Positions 46,041-55,440 of a stretch of 64,000 bases of DNA are shown here, one piece after another; position 1 is the first letter of the stretch; the number at the start of each line of letters is the position of its first letter. Made by a program: the position numbers and the translations under genes. Below the pieces are notes generated by a model. It did no database searches. It was not told the DNA's origin and saw only the letters and a list, made by a program, of their open reading frames with translations. Origin of the DNA: Acephala macrosclerotiorum (taxonomy: Eukaryota; Ascomycota; Leotiomycetes; Helotiales; Mollisiaceae); contig MU119247.1 of NCBI GenBank assembly GCA_014904845.1, positions 62,001 to 126,000 of the forward strand. The letters run 5' to 3'.

Positions 46041-47045
46041 TTATGAAGTAGAGACAACGCTCTTCACTTCAGCCTCCATGAACCGCACTCTTCTTGCAGT
46101 CTCGGCTTCGTCCCGGGTAGCTTGATCCATTCCACTACCACGTCTCCTCTCGCTCCTAGCTTTTCTTGCTTCCCTCGCCTCTCTGTTTCTGTATTCTGCC
46201 ATCTGCTGTCGTCTCTTCTGTGTCCTGGCATATGCTTCTGCAGCTGTAGGCTTGAAACCAATACCATTGATCCCTTCTCCGTCGTCATCTGGGTCATTTG
46301 GATCATGTCCGGTGATCTCGTCGTCATGCCACGTCAAGGCCGCTCTATCCGGATCAACAGCTCTGCCAGTATTGTCTCCCTCCATCGTGGCATCTGCACT
46401 CCCAAACAGCGGCGGTGTACCAGCCCTCTTCTTCGGCGCCCTCGATTTTGAGTCTGCCAATCGATTGATACTCGGATATGCCCTCGCCAGCCCCGCACCC
46501 TTCAATTTATCCACCTTGCTGCTCTTAAATATCATAGGATCAACCTCATTGCTAAGCACCACGCCCTTAGCCTTCTCCCCAATAATAGGATCAATCGTCC
46601 GTTCTGGCCCAATAGATATTGAGAACTTCTGCTCCAAATTCTTCGTCTTGCTAACCTCCGGTGTCTCAGGGATCTCAATCCTTGAATCCTTCCTCTGCTT
46701 CAGAACTTTGATTCGTTTCCTGACAACTTCTTCCTCGCGATACGGATCCTCGTCTTCGAACTCGTCGCGAGGTAAAAGTGAAGCTTTCTTGGGTGCGTCA
46801 AGCTCGAATCTCCCCACCGCTCCGCCATCTTCCAGATGTAGACCTTGAAAGTTGTACGCGACCTTTGTTCTCGGGCTGCCCTGTCCTTCGCTCTCCTCCG
46901 TCCTAACTACGCCAGGTATATTCGTGTTCAGCCGCATTTCTGGAGGTGGAGAAGAGGTCGGCGGTGTAGGAGGAATCGTAGAGATTGCAGGAAGGCCGCG
47001 TTTCCGCTTAGGAGAATTAAAGTGCGAGAAAGTTATCGAGTCCAT
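46041..47045 (-). CDS. Conserved disordered nuclear-type protein, unknown
   Basis: Single exon, 334 aa from ATG at 47045; the frame is open for 46 more codons upstream to another ATG at 47183, but the protein-like part begins MDSITFSHFNSPKRKRG. Contains a likely nuclear localisation signal (SPKRKRG), a proline-rich segment, a short block that looks conserved (RTKVAYNFQGLHLEDGGAVG), an acidic stretch (NDPDDDGEGINGIGFKPTAA) and a basic C-terminal helix (KRRQQMAEYRNREAREARKA). No domain recognised. Codon pattern and lack of low-complexity expansions argue for a real gene. Confidence 0.7.
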   Translation of the reverse strand: MDSITFSHFNSPKRKRGLPAISTIPPTPPTSSPPPEMRLNTNIPGVVRTEESEGQGSPRTKVAYNFQGLHLEDGGAVGRFELDAPKKASLLPRDEFEDEDPYREEEVVRKRIKVLKQRKDSRIEIPETPEVSKTKNLEQKFSISIGPERTIDPIIGEKAKGVVLSNEVDPMIFKSSKVDKLKGAGLARAYPSINRLADSKSRAPKKRAGTPPLFGSADATMEGDNTGRAVDPDRAALTWHDDEITGHDPNDPDDDGEGINGIGFKPTAAEAYARTQKRRQQMAEYRNREAREARKARSERRRGSGMDQATRDEAETARRVRFMEAEVKSVVSTS

Positions 47046-48052
47046 TGTCTCATTGGAGGTAGAACAAGGCGGGCTGAGGTGTCTGAGCGCTGTGATGTCA
47101 ATAACGGGAAGGTTAGCAGGGGACGGGATGAGGTGGCGAAGAGGCCAACAGGTTTGAGTGTTGGCGAGCCGTTCAGTTTGCAAAAATTGTGACTGCTATA
47201 CGAAGGTGAAGTAGAGATGTCTTTTGTGAGTATAGTGAATATTGGGAGCTTCGATGTTCGATAAGTGGTGGGGTACTGACCAATCGTCTTCGAGACTCTC
47301 AGCCCTGCTTAGCGGGTCGCTAGCGGTCTGTCACGTGCCCCCTTCTTAAATGTTACCTCCGCGCTTTTGTCTTTTCCCTTCGTTCTCTTTTCTCTTCCAT
47401 CCGTTATGTATTCATTTCCATCCTTCTCGAGGCCCGATATTTATAAATTTTTCATGACTCTAGAGATGGCTAGCCCGGCACTTCAGTCGCCCACACGCAG
47501 GCAGCACCACAGGCAACGAAGCTATCACATCGCGTATCTCGTTCACATCTATTTTAGGTTCTTCGAAGCAAGAATGCATTTGTCAAAGAAATAAGCCCCG
47601 TTTGCATTTTGTCCTTTGATCTCCCGCTCGTGAACTGATAGCGAAGCACAATATGACTGTATTCCTAGTATTTGCAAGGCAAACACTCCGGCCTAGTCAC
47701 AATTTGAGCTACGCTTTCAACGGCTTTACTTGACATCTGACATCGCGTTCGTTCTTTCGTTCTTTGTGATCATCGCGTATCTTGCGATATCTCATCCGAC
47801 AGACTGATCTCCGGATTTGTCAAACAAAAGACTCGATCTGCAAACGAGAAATCAGATGTCGACTCGACGTTTTCAGCCTGCCAACAAAGAATTGATCTTA
47901 GAAAAGATCCTAATGACAGCGTTCACAGTGCCTCAGCTGAATCCGTCGAAGTCGAGTCTTTGTCAAGATGGTTTATATATCGATATGGAGGTACAAGTGC
48001 CACCGAAACGTTGCACACCATTTGCACAATTGCATTGATACATACATTCACC
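47046..48052. other. Divergent upstream region
   Basis: About 1 kb between divergent genes. No gene. The frame of the next gene is open to about 47960 but has no ATG there. Confidence 0.5.
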
Positions 48053-49495
48053 ATGAGTGCTCGCATTTTCAGTTACGAGGATGCGAATCCCGTGACTTTC
48101 CACATTCAACCATATTTCCCACCTAATGCTGTCACCAACTTCATCGCCTTGTCTTTTAAAGAAGCTACCTCCTATATCTCATCGACGTATGCGACATTGT
48201 ACGCTGTATTGTATACTGTTGGCACATGGTCTTTCCATGACATCGACACACTCGGACCTGTGTTTTCTCTAGTAGAGTCACAGAATTGGGTGGGACTTGC
48301 CAAGCTCATACTCTCTGGGCCTTGGGACTCTGTTCTAGCCGTGCTCGCTTTCTCCATTGTTCTTTATCTGTACTATGCAGGCTTTACTTGGGGTCTGCTC
48401 GCCGCATCGATCTTCGCATTAGGACCTTGGAATCTGTACGTGTACGGCTGCTTCTTGTTGTGTTGGTATTGGGGCATCTCTCTAATTGCCAAGATAATCG
48501 TTCCTCTCCTGTTGATCAAGGTTTACCGAGCAATATACCTCCACTTTGTCGTCCGTCAGCACCTTGATGCTGGCAGAGGAGGAACTGCCGCAGACGCATC
48601 CGGCTGGTTCCGCCTTTGGAGGCTTCGCTTGTTTGGACAGATTCCTAGTAACTTTGACATTCACGTCAGTCCATTTCTCAAACCATACCGTGGTATTCTT
48701 CATGCCGACTACCTCCCAAAACGCGAGGATCCGTCTGGTGTGAGGCCAACGATTATTGGCACTGCTCCACAACGTCAGAAGGATCAAAAAACGTCAATTC
48801 AACAATACGAGTTACTCGGCGCAGGCATCGCAGCAAAAGCTGCGAAACACGCTCGAGATCTCATCTTCGAAGGCTCCTTCCTCGAGGTATTTGGAGGTAC
48901 ACAAGCTCTGAGACTGAGAAGACGTGACCACCCTGCTGTTCCAGAAATCAGAAATTATAAAGGGAACGTGACTCAGGTGGCTAGCGCTGCCTGGTCCAAC
49001 ACGACCAGTTACATCAACCGGCGCCCAATTATCAAACAATTCGGCTACGAGTTATGCCACGCCCATCACGCTGATGGAAGCATGCATGTAGTCCTTCATC
49101 CTGAGGATGTGCGCACCGTCATCGAGCAGGGATGGGGCGAGCGCCACCCGCTTGCTTGCACCACTTGGATCTGGATGACATACTTCAAACTCAAGTACAA
49201 GTTCATTACTAAGACTGCGCGGCCACCTATTCCTGAAACGCTTGTCTTCGTATATGCGCCTAAAAACGAGGATGAGATCAACACTGTCTTGAAGATTGTC
49301 GATGCATCCATCTGGTATTTCACTGGCAAAGAAGTTGGCAGCAATATCGGTCGGGGACCTGAGATACAAGACAGGTACGACGATGAAGATGGTTTCAGAC
49401 AACCTAAATCCACTTTAGATGAGGTCGATGTAGACACCGCAAATGCTGAATACGCTACCTTAAAACTAGCAGCGGAGGCTGCTGCTCAGGAGTAG
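48053..49495 (+). CDS. Membrane protein with C-terminal LUC (luciferase-like) domain
   Basis: 480 aa from ATG 48053 (upstream in-frame codons lack ATG) to TAG 49493-49495. Residues ~85-175 form several transmembrane helices (SVLAVLAFSIVLYLYYAGFT, then FLLCWYWGISLIAKIIVPLL). The C-terminal part matches the fungal 'luciferase domain' (PF17648-type; the name is historical, light production is not implied): ELCHAHHADGSMHVVLHPED, VIEQGWGERHPLA, then ETLVFVYAPKNEDEINTVLK. Function unknown. The end is unusual: the TAG is followed by CAA CCA ATG in the same frame, and the next protein runs on for 402 codons (see stop-context entry). Confidence 0.85.
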   Translation: MSARIFSYEDANPVTFHIQPYFPPNAVTNFIALSFKEATSYISSTYATLYAVLYTVGTWSFHDIDTLGPVFSLVESQNWVGLAKLILSGPWDSVLAVLAFSIVLYLYYAGFTWGLLAASIFALGPWNLYVYGCFLLCWYWGISLIAKIIVPLLLIKVYRAIYLHFVVRQHLDAGRGGTAADASGWFRLWRLRLFGQIPSNFDIHVSPFLKPYRGILHADYLPKREDPSGVRPTIIGTAPQRQKDQKTSIQQYELLGAGIAAKAAKHARDLIFEGSFLEVFGGTQALRLRRRDHPAVPEIRNYKGNVTQVASAAWSNTTSYINRRPIIKQFGYELCHAHHADGSMHVVLHPEDVRTVIEQGWGERHPLACTTWIWMTYFKLKYKFITKTARPPIPETLVFVYAPKNEDEINTVLKIVDASIWYFTGKEVGSNIGRGPEIQDRYDDEDGFRQPKSTLDEVDVDTANAEYATLKLAAEAAAQE

Positions 49496-49504
49496 CAACC
49501 AATG
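49430..49504 (+). promoter_or_regulatory. Leaky-stop or retained-intron candidate between two in-frame ORFs
   Basis: GAG TAG CAA CCA ATG: the stop of the LUC-domain protein and the ATG of the nucleoside-hydrolase-like protein are in one frame, two codons apart. CAA CCA after the TAG fits UAG-CAR-YYA, the known readthrough context of tobamovirus type that also works in yeast. Separately, 49430-49495 begins GTAGAC and ends GAGTAG, is 66 bp (22 codons) and in phase 0, so removing it as an intron would also fuse the two proteins; the GTAGAC donor is weaker than others in this window. Confidence 0.5.
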
Positions 49505-50710
49505 AGCAACGAGGAGCCAGCGGAGGAGCCCACTGGGACGGGGCCAGCTGAGGTGGGACTAACGAACATATTGCCAAACGGTCTTCAGGAAGAAGAACGT
49601 TCTATATACGATACACTCTTCGGAGTACTTCAACAGCGTATCAACGCCGGGGAGAAAGCACCAAAGCTACTCGTCATCACCGATCTTGCCAAAGATTACG
49701 ATGACCTCGCAGCAATGGTCGTTTTGAAAGAACTTCACAGATTAGGCCTCGTCGAACTTCGAGGATTTGTTGCAAACTTAATGCCAGCTCATAAACGAGC
49801 ACTTTTCGGGCGTGGAGCGCTCAACACCCTAGGTCTTCAACATATTCCAATTGCCATTGGTCTGAAAGCGTCGCCAAAGGACCACGAAGAACACGACTAC
49901 GAATTCAAGTGCTCCTTCATGGCACCGGAAGAGACTTCACTCGTGGACGGCAACGAGCTTCTTCGTCAACTGTGCGACGCCGCCAAAGAGGAGAACGAGA
50001 AATTAACCTTCGTGCTTCTCTCCTCTCTTTCCGATATTTTTCAATTCTCAGGAGAGTACCAAGAGTTGCAGGACGTCATCTCTAAGGTCTTTCTTCAGGG
50101 TGGCTACACTGTGGATCCATTACTCAAGCCAGACTTCGCAGCTGCAAACAACTCATTTGACCCAGATGCCGCGAACGGATTTCATAAATTCATGAATACA
50201 CACAACATCAAATCAGCTGTCTACACCAAAGTTGCTACCATGAATACCCCGACGAAAATCAAAATTTTCGATGACCTGGGAGCAACTGGTCATCCCGTTG
50301 GTCAACATCTCGCAAACGTGCGACTCGCCCAAGACGAAATTTTCTACAGGGATGCTTGCTTACCGAACCCTCCATATTTTGATCAGCGAAGATATCTCCG
50401 TATTAAAACAAGCTGGTTTGATACACATGAAGAGACTGACGCTCTACCTGAAAAGGGTGACCTTGAAGCTATCCGTCCATACCTTACAAAAGTCGTGGTC
50501 TACGATGCTTTGCCGGCACTTGCCTCGGCTGGAGCGGATGTCATGCAAGCATTGGGTATTAAGGGTCCCTCTAACGATCTTCATGAGATCGTGGGGATCG
50601 CAAAAACTGCTATTTCGCCTGAGATTCCAGGTATGAATGGAGTGAACATGGCGAAGGCGCTCTCGGCATTGATGAGGGGTTCGTTATTAGCTTCTATGCA
50701 GGGGCTTTAA
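49502..50710 (+). CDS. Nucleoside-hydrolase-like protein
   Basis: 402 aa if it starts at ATG 49502, six bases after the upstream stop. After an acidic, proline-rich linker (NEEPAEEPTGTGPAEVGLTN) the region VITDLAKDYDDLAAMVVLKE resembles the DTDPGxDD calcium-binding loop of inosine/uridine-preferring nucleoside N-ribohydrolases (here D..KDYDDLAA); LLSSLSDIFQF and VFLQGGYTVD match later conserved strands of the fold. Altered metal ligands make catalytic activity uncertain. Lack of room for a promoter means it is made by readthrough, splicing, reinitiation or an internal promoter in the LUC gene. Confidence 0.8.
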   Translation: MSNEEPAEEPTGTGPAEVGLTNILPNGLQEEERSIYDTLFGVLQQRINAGEKAPKLLVITDLAKDYDDLAAMVVLKELHRLGLVELRGFVANLMPAHKRALFGRGALNTLGLQHIPIAIGLKASPKDHEEHDYEFKCSFMAPEETSLVDGNELLRQLCDAAKEENEKLTFVLLSSLSDIFQFSGEYQELQDVISKVFLQGGYTVDPLLKPDFAAANNSFDPDAANGFHKFMNTHNIKSAVYTKVATMNTPTKIKIFDDLGATGHPVGQHLANVRLAQDEIFYRDACLPNPPYFDQRRYLRIKTSWFDTHEETDALPEKGDLEAIRPYLTKVVVYDALPALASAGADVMQALGIKGPSNDLHEIVGIAKTAISPEIPGMNGVNMAKALSALMRGSLLASMQGL

Positions 50711-51017
50711 AAGTTGTGGCGTGCACGTGGAGTTTGGGGGTGTTTCCTTGTAAAATTCCTTTCTATAATTCGTTAGATGGCTTAATGTATGCGATATTTT
50801 CTTCTATGATGCTTGACTTTGCTTCGCGCTGTGCTTTTGTGTTCACGTTGCGCGACTCGACTCCTTCACTCGAAACCTACCTCCTTACCTTCCACAGCAA
50901 GCCTAGGTAGCTAGTTTGTCATAGTGCAGCGTCGATACAAACAAAGCGAAGTAATGTACAACGATGACACGTGCATTGTCTTGTTTTCCAGGGGGAAATG
51001 CCTGGGAAGTATAGCAC
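50711..51017. other. Intergenic
   Basis: 3' flank of the nucleoside-hydrolase-like gene up to the transposon; nothing else seen. Confidence 0.5.
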
Positions 51018-52000
51018 TACAGGCAAACCTCTATATAGCGATATGCTCGGGGGACCAGATTATTAACGATTTAGTCAGGGATCGTTGTGTAGAGGAAAAT
51101 CACGTGGAAATGGATAAAAAAAATTTTTTTTTTAATTGCTCTAGAGCTCTGTTCTGCTAGTTCTAGAGCTGCTTACTTGCCCAGAAATGAAGCCCATTTG
51201 ATTCAATTGCCTCTGCTTTGCCATTTGAGTCCTTCGAGACTGTAAAGTACTCTTGATACTATCAATCTTGCGCACTACTTCAATTAGACCATCCTTTTGC
51301 TGCTTCTCATACAACGAGAGTTGCTCTAGAGCAAGTAGAGCCTCTTTGTAAGAAACAGTTGGCACTTTCTCCTCTTTTTCATCTTCAGAGCTATTCACTT
51401 CACCAATAGGCTCATGTCTAGCCACAATATTGACAAGAATAATCTCTGGATCCTCTGCAATGATCTCATCTTCTGAAGTTAAGAATTGAGAGATAGAAAG
51501 AAAATCAGCAATCTGTAGAGTAGACTGAATACTTTGCATCAAGTGAAGTCTGACAACTCTGTCTTCTTCTATGATGATAGGCACATCATCTAGATCAGTA
51601 TACTCATCAAGTTCACCAGCTGCTGAAGTTATAAGAGTAGACTTTCGCCAGCAATTGAGAATAGTTTGCTGCTTGACATGATTGTTCCAAGCGTAAATTG
51701 TTCAATTGATAGCATGAAGCAATGAGATCGATAGCTTGAGCTACTGATGTCCCATTCTTCTCCTTATTTTGCTCGCTTGCAATATCGGACATTTCGTGTT
51801 GCTGGAAAAGGTATCGAACTTGCACTTTTACTAACGATTTGTATAGGGAAAAACAAGTTCGGTACCTCGAAAATTAACGATATTCGTTATGTGGAGGGAA
51901 ATCGTTAGACTAGGGCAAAAAACCCTCCGTTCCGGCCACCGTATCGTTAAATGCCAGGATATCGTTATTTTAAGGATCGCTATATAGAGGTTTGCCTGTA
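51018..52000 (-). mobile_element. Internally deleted pogo/Fot1-type (Tc1-mariner) element
   Basis: Bounded by TA dinucleotides at 51018-51019 and 51999-52000 and by perfect 23-bp inverted repeats starting CAGGCAAACCTCTATATAGC (51020-51042 and 51976-51998). The words TAACGAT/ATCGTTA recur near both ends, as expected for sub-terminal transposase-binding sites. At about 980 bp it is about half the length of a full Fot1-like element and keeps only the 3' part of the transposase frame. TA target-site duplication and transposase type support the assignment. Confidence 0.88.
51141..51830 (-). pseudogene. C-terminal fragment of a pogo-type DDE transposase
   Basis: Minus-strand frames read EQNKEKNGTSVAQAIDLIAS, then after a frameshift near 51700 WNNHVKQQTILNCWRKSTLI and further EYTDLDDVPIIIEEDRVVRL, VSYKEALLALEQLSLYEKQQ. 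These are typical of the region after the catalytic DDE core of fungal CENP-B/pogo transposases ('tILnCWrks', then the 'EAL..L..L..Y..QQ' helix). The catalytic core itself is missing, so the protein is inactive. Confidence 0.8.
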
Positions 52001-52282
52001 CCACCTCCACCACCTCCACCATCGGACCATCGCCCTTCCTCCGCGTGAGCCTCGGTACCCCACCCCATTCTTCCGACCCCTATCAATCCCACGACCACCG
52101 CTCCTACTCTTCTGTCTCACCACCATAATTTCGGAGACTCCCATTCTTACCCCCGAGCATTCCTCCCGTGCCGGAGCACTTTTTTTTCTTATCATTGTTG
52201 TAGAATTATGCATCGCAACCCACCACACCAAACACTCCTCTCCTGGTATAGCAAGCAACGACACATCTCCGCCGGGGTCCCT

Positions 52283-52492
52283 TCAATTAGCCAAAGTAAC
52301 GCGCTTCAGCTCTTTAGGCTTCGGCGCGCTCTTCTTGGCAGCTTTCTTTTGCTCTTGAAGCTCCTTTTTTGAGAGTGTTTCTGGGGCGAGTTTTCGTTTG
52401 AGGGACTCGAAAGGTTGGGCGTAGACGTAGTTTCTGAGGGCATCTTTGAGGTTTTCTTGTCCTAGAGGGGCTTTAATTTTGGTGAGGTCCAT
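52283..52492 (-). CDS. Small basic protein, 69 aa, unknown
   Basis: Reads MDLTKIKAPLGQENLKDALR then YVYAQPFESLKRKLAPETLS and a lysine/alanine-rich end. Composition (amphipathic helices, no stop-prone codons) suggests a true small gene, but no family is recognised and no intron is seen. The deleted transposon lies 282 bp downstream of its stop. Confidence 0.5.
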   Translation of the reverse strand: MDLTKIKAPLGQENLKDALRNYVYAQPFESLKRKLAPETLSKKELQEQKKAAKKSAPKPKELKRVTLAN

Positions 52493-53136
52493 TGTTTTTG
52501 TTGGGGTATTTGATGTGTGTTTGTGTTTTTGAGTGTGGTTGTGTGAGGTGAGGTCGTTCCGGCATTGCGTGTGAACTCAAGTTTCGGGAAATTGTTTGTG
52601 TGATCTTCTTGATGAAGCCTTTTATTTAATTTGGCGAGGTTTGGATTTGGACTAGTGCAGGATAGTATGTGAGGAAGTTGAGGACCTATACAAGCTACTA
52701 CGCACTAGTTAGAATTAGGACAAAGTCGGTTGGGGTTTCAACGTTCTAGCGAGGTATTCAGGGCAAAGGAGTAGATTCCCCTTTCTCACATCCAAGTTCA
52801 CAGATTTTCCTAACAGGAAACCCAACTCATTAAAAGTATCTATGTATGGCTTGCACCATTACAAACAGCCCTCTCGTGTCCTTACCGAGCAGGCTGTCGT
52901 CTAAAAACACATCATTTTCAAGGGGCTGCTGTTATCGTATCACTATAATTTGGACGTATTTTTTTGGGTGGGCTGGTTGTTCTTTGTTGTTCAAGTCCTT
53001 TTGTCTGTTTTATGTGTTTTCGTCTTTTTCGAGGAAAGTGATGGTCCTTGCAGCTGTCATCCTTTTTCAGTTGTCCAATTCACTTTTTATCCACCCTTCT
53101 TCTTCACCACCACTTTGCCTATGATATCACTGTCGC
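52493..53136. other. Intergenic
   Basis: Upstream of the small ORF and 3' of the Hsp70-like gene; nothing supported. Confidence 0.5.
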
Positions 53137-54555
53137 TTAGAAACCCATCTCAACCATCCAAGGCTCAGGTTTATCAGGGTACCAATAAGTACTTCCCCTC
53201 TCGTTATCCCACAACCACTTCCGTTCATCCAGCGCCCGCTGCCTTTCATTACAGCCCAATCCCAGAAAATGTAGACCCATCAGCGCCGCGCCCCTACTGC
53301 CTATGAAACCTTCTTTGACGTCCATCCAACTCTCATCCGCATCATAAATAGATCTCAGGAGGTCCATCTCGTAGTCCTTAACTCTCCATTCGCCCTCTTG
53401 ATCCCACAAAACGCAAGTGAATATTTTTGACTGACGGCGCCGGTAAGCCTCTTTTGCACGCATTTCCTGCTCGGTGAGACGTATGCGGACTGCGAGAGGG
53501 TGTGATGGACTGGGAAGGAGAGACCCAAGGCATTCTTCGAGAGTTGACAGGACTTTCGGTCGGAGAGATGAAGGTCCTTGGAGGACGAGGCGGACGGTGC
53601 GGTCTGGTATCTGGGTGCGGCGGACTGCAAACTCCCTAATACCTATTCTAATCTCCTGCCAGAACTTGATCTCGTGTTCGTCTTCTGACGCAGCATTCGA
53701 ATTATTCTGGACGGCAACGAAGTGTCTCTTCTCGTCTTCGCTCCACGTCAGTTTTCCTGTATAGAGCTCGAACATAGTGGTCGCGAAAAGATGCTCAGTG
53801 TAGTCCACAACAATGACTTCTTCGAGGCCAAATTCACCAAGCAAGAACTCTGTCGCTGTTATGCCCTCACTTCGTGTTTGTGGAAACTGGGAGAAGCGAG
53901 TTGCTATGGTTGATGCTATAGCGGAGTCCTCGATGTCGCCGCATAAAGAGATATTAAGTGATGCTTTTCGAAGAGCAAGTCTAAGATCCAGTCTGAATGA
54001 ATCGGTGAAGAAGCTAGGAGTTGTTACAGTAAGGCGGGTAAGTGAATGGCCGAGAAGTTGTTCCGTTTGTGTTTTCATCTCGACAATTAAGGCCCCCAAC
54101 TCCGATTGACCAAGAAGGAGCCCACTGGTAGTGGAATAGCCGCTCCATGAGGCAGCCACGTCTGAGGCAAGACCTGGTATTGTTCGTTGCCACCAATGTT
54201 CGCGGAGACTCTGTCCTGCAACAAGCCCAAAGTCTTCTTGGAGGTTGTTATCTATCTGGACACGGTCTTCGTCTTGGAGTCTCTGCAGAACTAGAGCCTG
54301 GTGCGCGGGGCCCGCCTCGAGACGAAGGATGTCCAAAATTGATCCATTTGGAAACGCTACTGACACTGCTCTGCCGTTTATTGTTAGGATTAAAAGCGTT
54401 TACTGCTATAAAGTGGCATACCCATAGCTTACACCAATATCAAATCCAACGACAAATTCTTGAGTGAGATTATTGACCCAGCAAGAAGAAAGCGTTGCGT
54501 CAGCCCATACCGCGAGTAACAGTGCCCAACCTAGTTGAGTGGTTTGAGGATGCAT
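53137..54555 (-). CDS. Secreted Hsp70-like (actin-fold ATPase) protein
   Basis: Exons 54555-54422 and 54370-53137 (intron GTATGC..GGCAG); 455 aa. Residues 1-24 look like a signal peptide (TTQLGWALLLAVWADATLSS). The mature part opens with VVGFDIGVSYGAVSVAFPNG, the phosphate-1 loop of the Hsp70/actin ATPase fold, and continues with LTRLTVTTPSFFTDSFR and EEVIVVDYTEH. It is shorter than canonical Hsp70, has no substrate-binding domain and no HDEL-like signal; it is therefore an Hsp70-like protein probably routed to the secretory path or outside. Family members of this kind occur in multigene sets in filamentous fungi. A mutated second copy lies at 58761-60203. Confidence 0.85.
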
Positions 54556-55440
54556 TCCTTCAGTTTCTATCGAATTGGCGACTTAGCGCCATGAACGGGA
54601 GTTTGAAGTGTTGGAACAGAACGCAGCTGTTGAACTGCGACGAGATGCACAACTTCAGAGGAGTAGTGAGTGAGAAGGTGTCGATGTGTTCTGTGTCTAT
54701 TGTAGAGCAACGTAGTGGTCTCGTGCGGGCCGAAAGTGTCGGTCACGGTGCTGCGCAAGGAGCGGCACAGTCTTGGCTGCCTGATGGCCGGGAAGATGTT
54801 GGTTGTGTTGGCCGCAGAACATGAAACCGTCCAGAGTTGCTCAGGACACACCAATGAAAGGGTCTAAAATGCGCGCTTTGGGCGGTGGCAATGATTGTCA
54901 GATCAGATTTGTTGTATCAATCCTTGATTGATGATCATGAACGATCGATGGTTGATGTTAAAATACAATAGGAGGTGAAGCGGCGCTACTGTAGTAATAT
55001 TTGCTGCAGGTGTGTTGCCGCAGCCAATCATAGCTGGTCACCCACTGGATATATTAATCGGGGATTCTATAATTGTTATCAACACCACCGGCTTCCAACG
55101 TTTACTATGCACAGTGCCACTGCTTTGATATTATTAGCTTCATTGTTGGAGGAAGTACTGTTTTGAGGACAATAATAGGGAGAACAAGTTGACGTTGGAT
55201 TTCGGAAAGCCCTCAACATCCAACAGACATGAGGTCGGTCGCCTTGGTCTAGGGGGTTTCACCACTAGATGAATGTCGAAAATACTTTGGTAGTAATCAG
55301 ATCCAATATATATTATCTTTGAAGTGGTTGCTTTTGTCGAGCTTGAGATTACACCTCGATCCACTCTCTTGTCAATCAAGTCTCTCCCCCTCAGCTACAC
55401 GAAGCGTCGTGTGGTATTGCCACCTCAAACAGTTCAGATG
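54556..55440. promoter_or_regulatory. Divergent upstream region of Hsp70-like and zincin genes
   Basis: 885 bp, no gene seen. Could hold promoters for both divergent genes; no specific site identified. Confidence 0.4.

Noticed and set aside
46252..46848. 198-codon plus frame
   Set aside because: Antisense to the disordered minus-strand gene 46041-47045, whose sequence is more protein-like.
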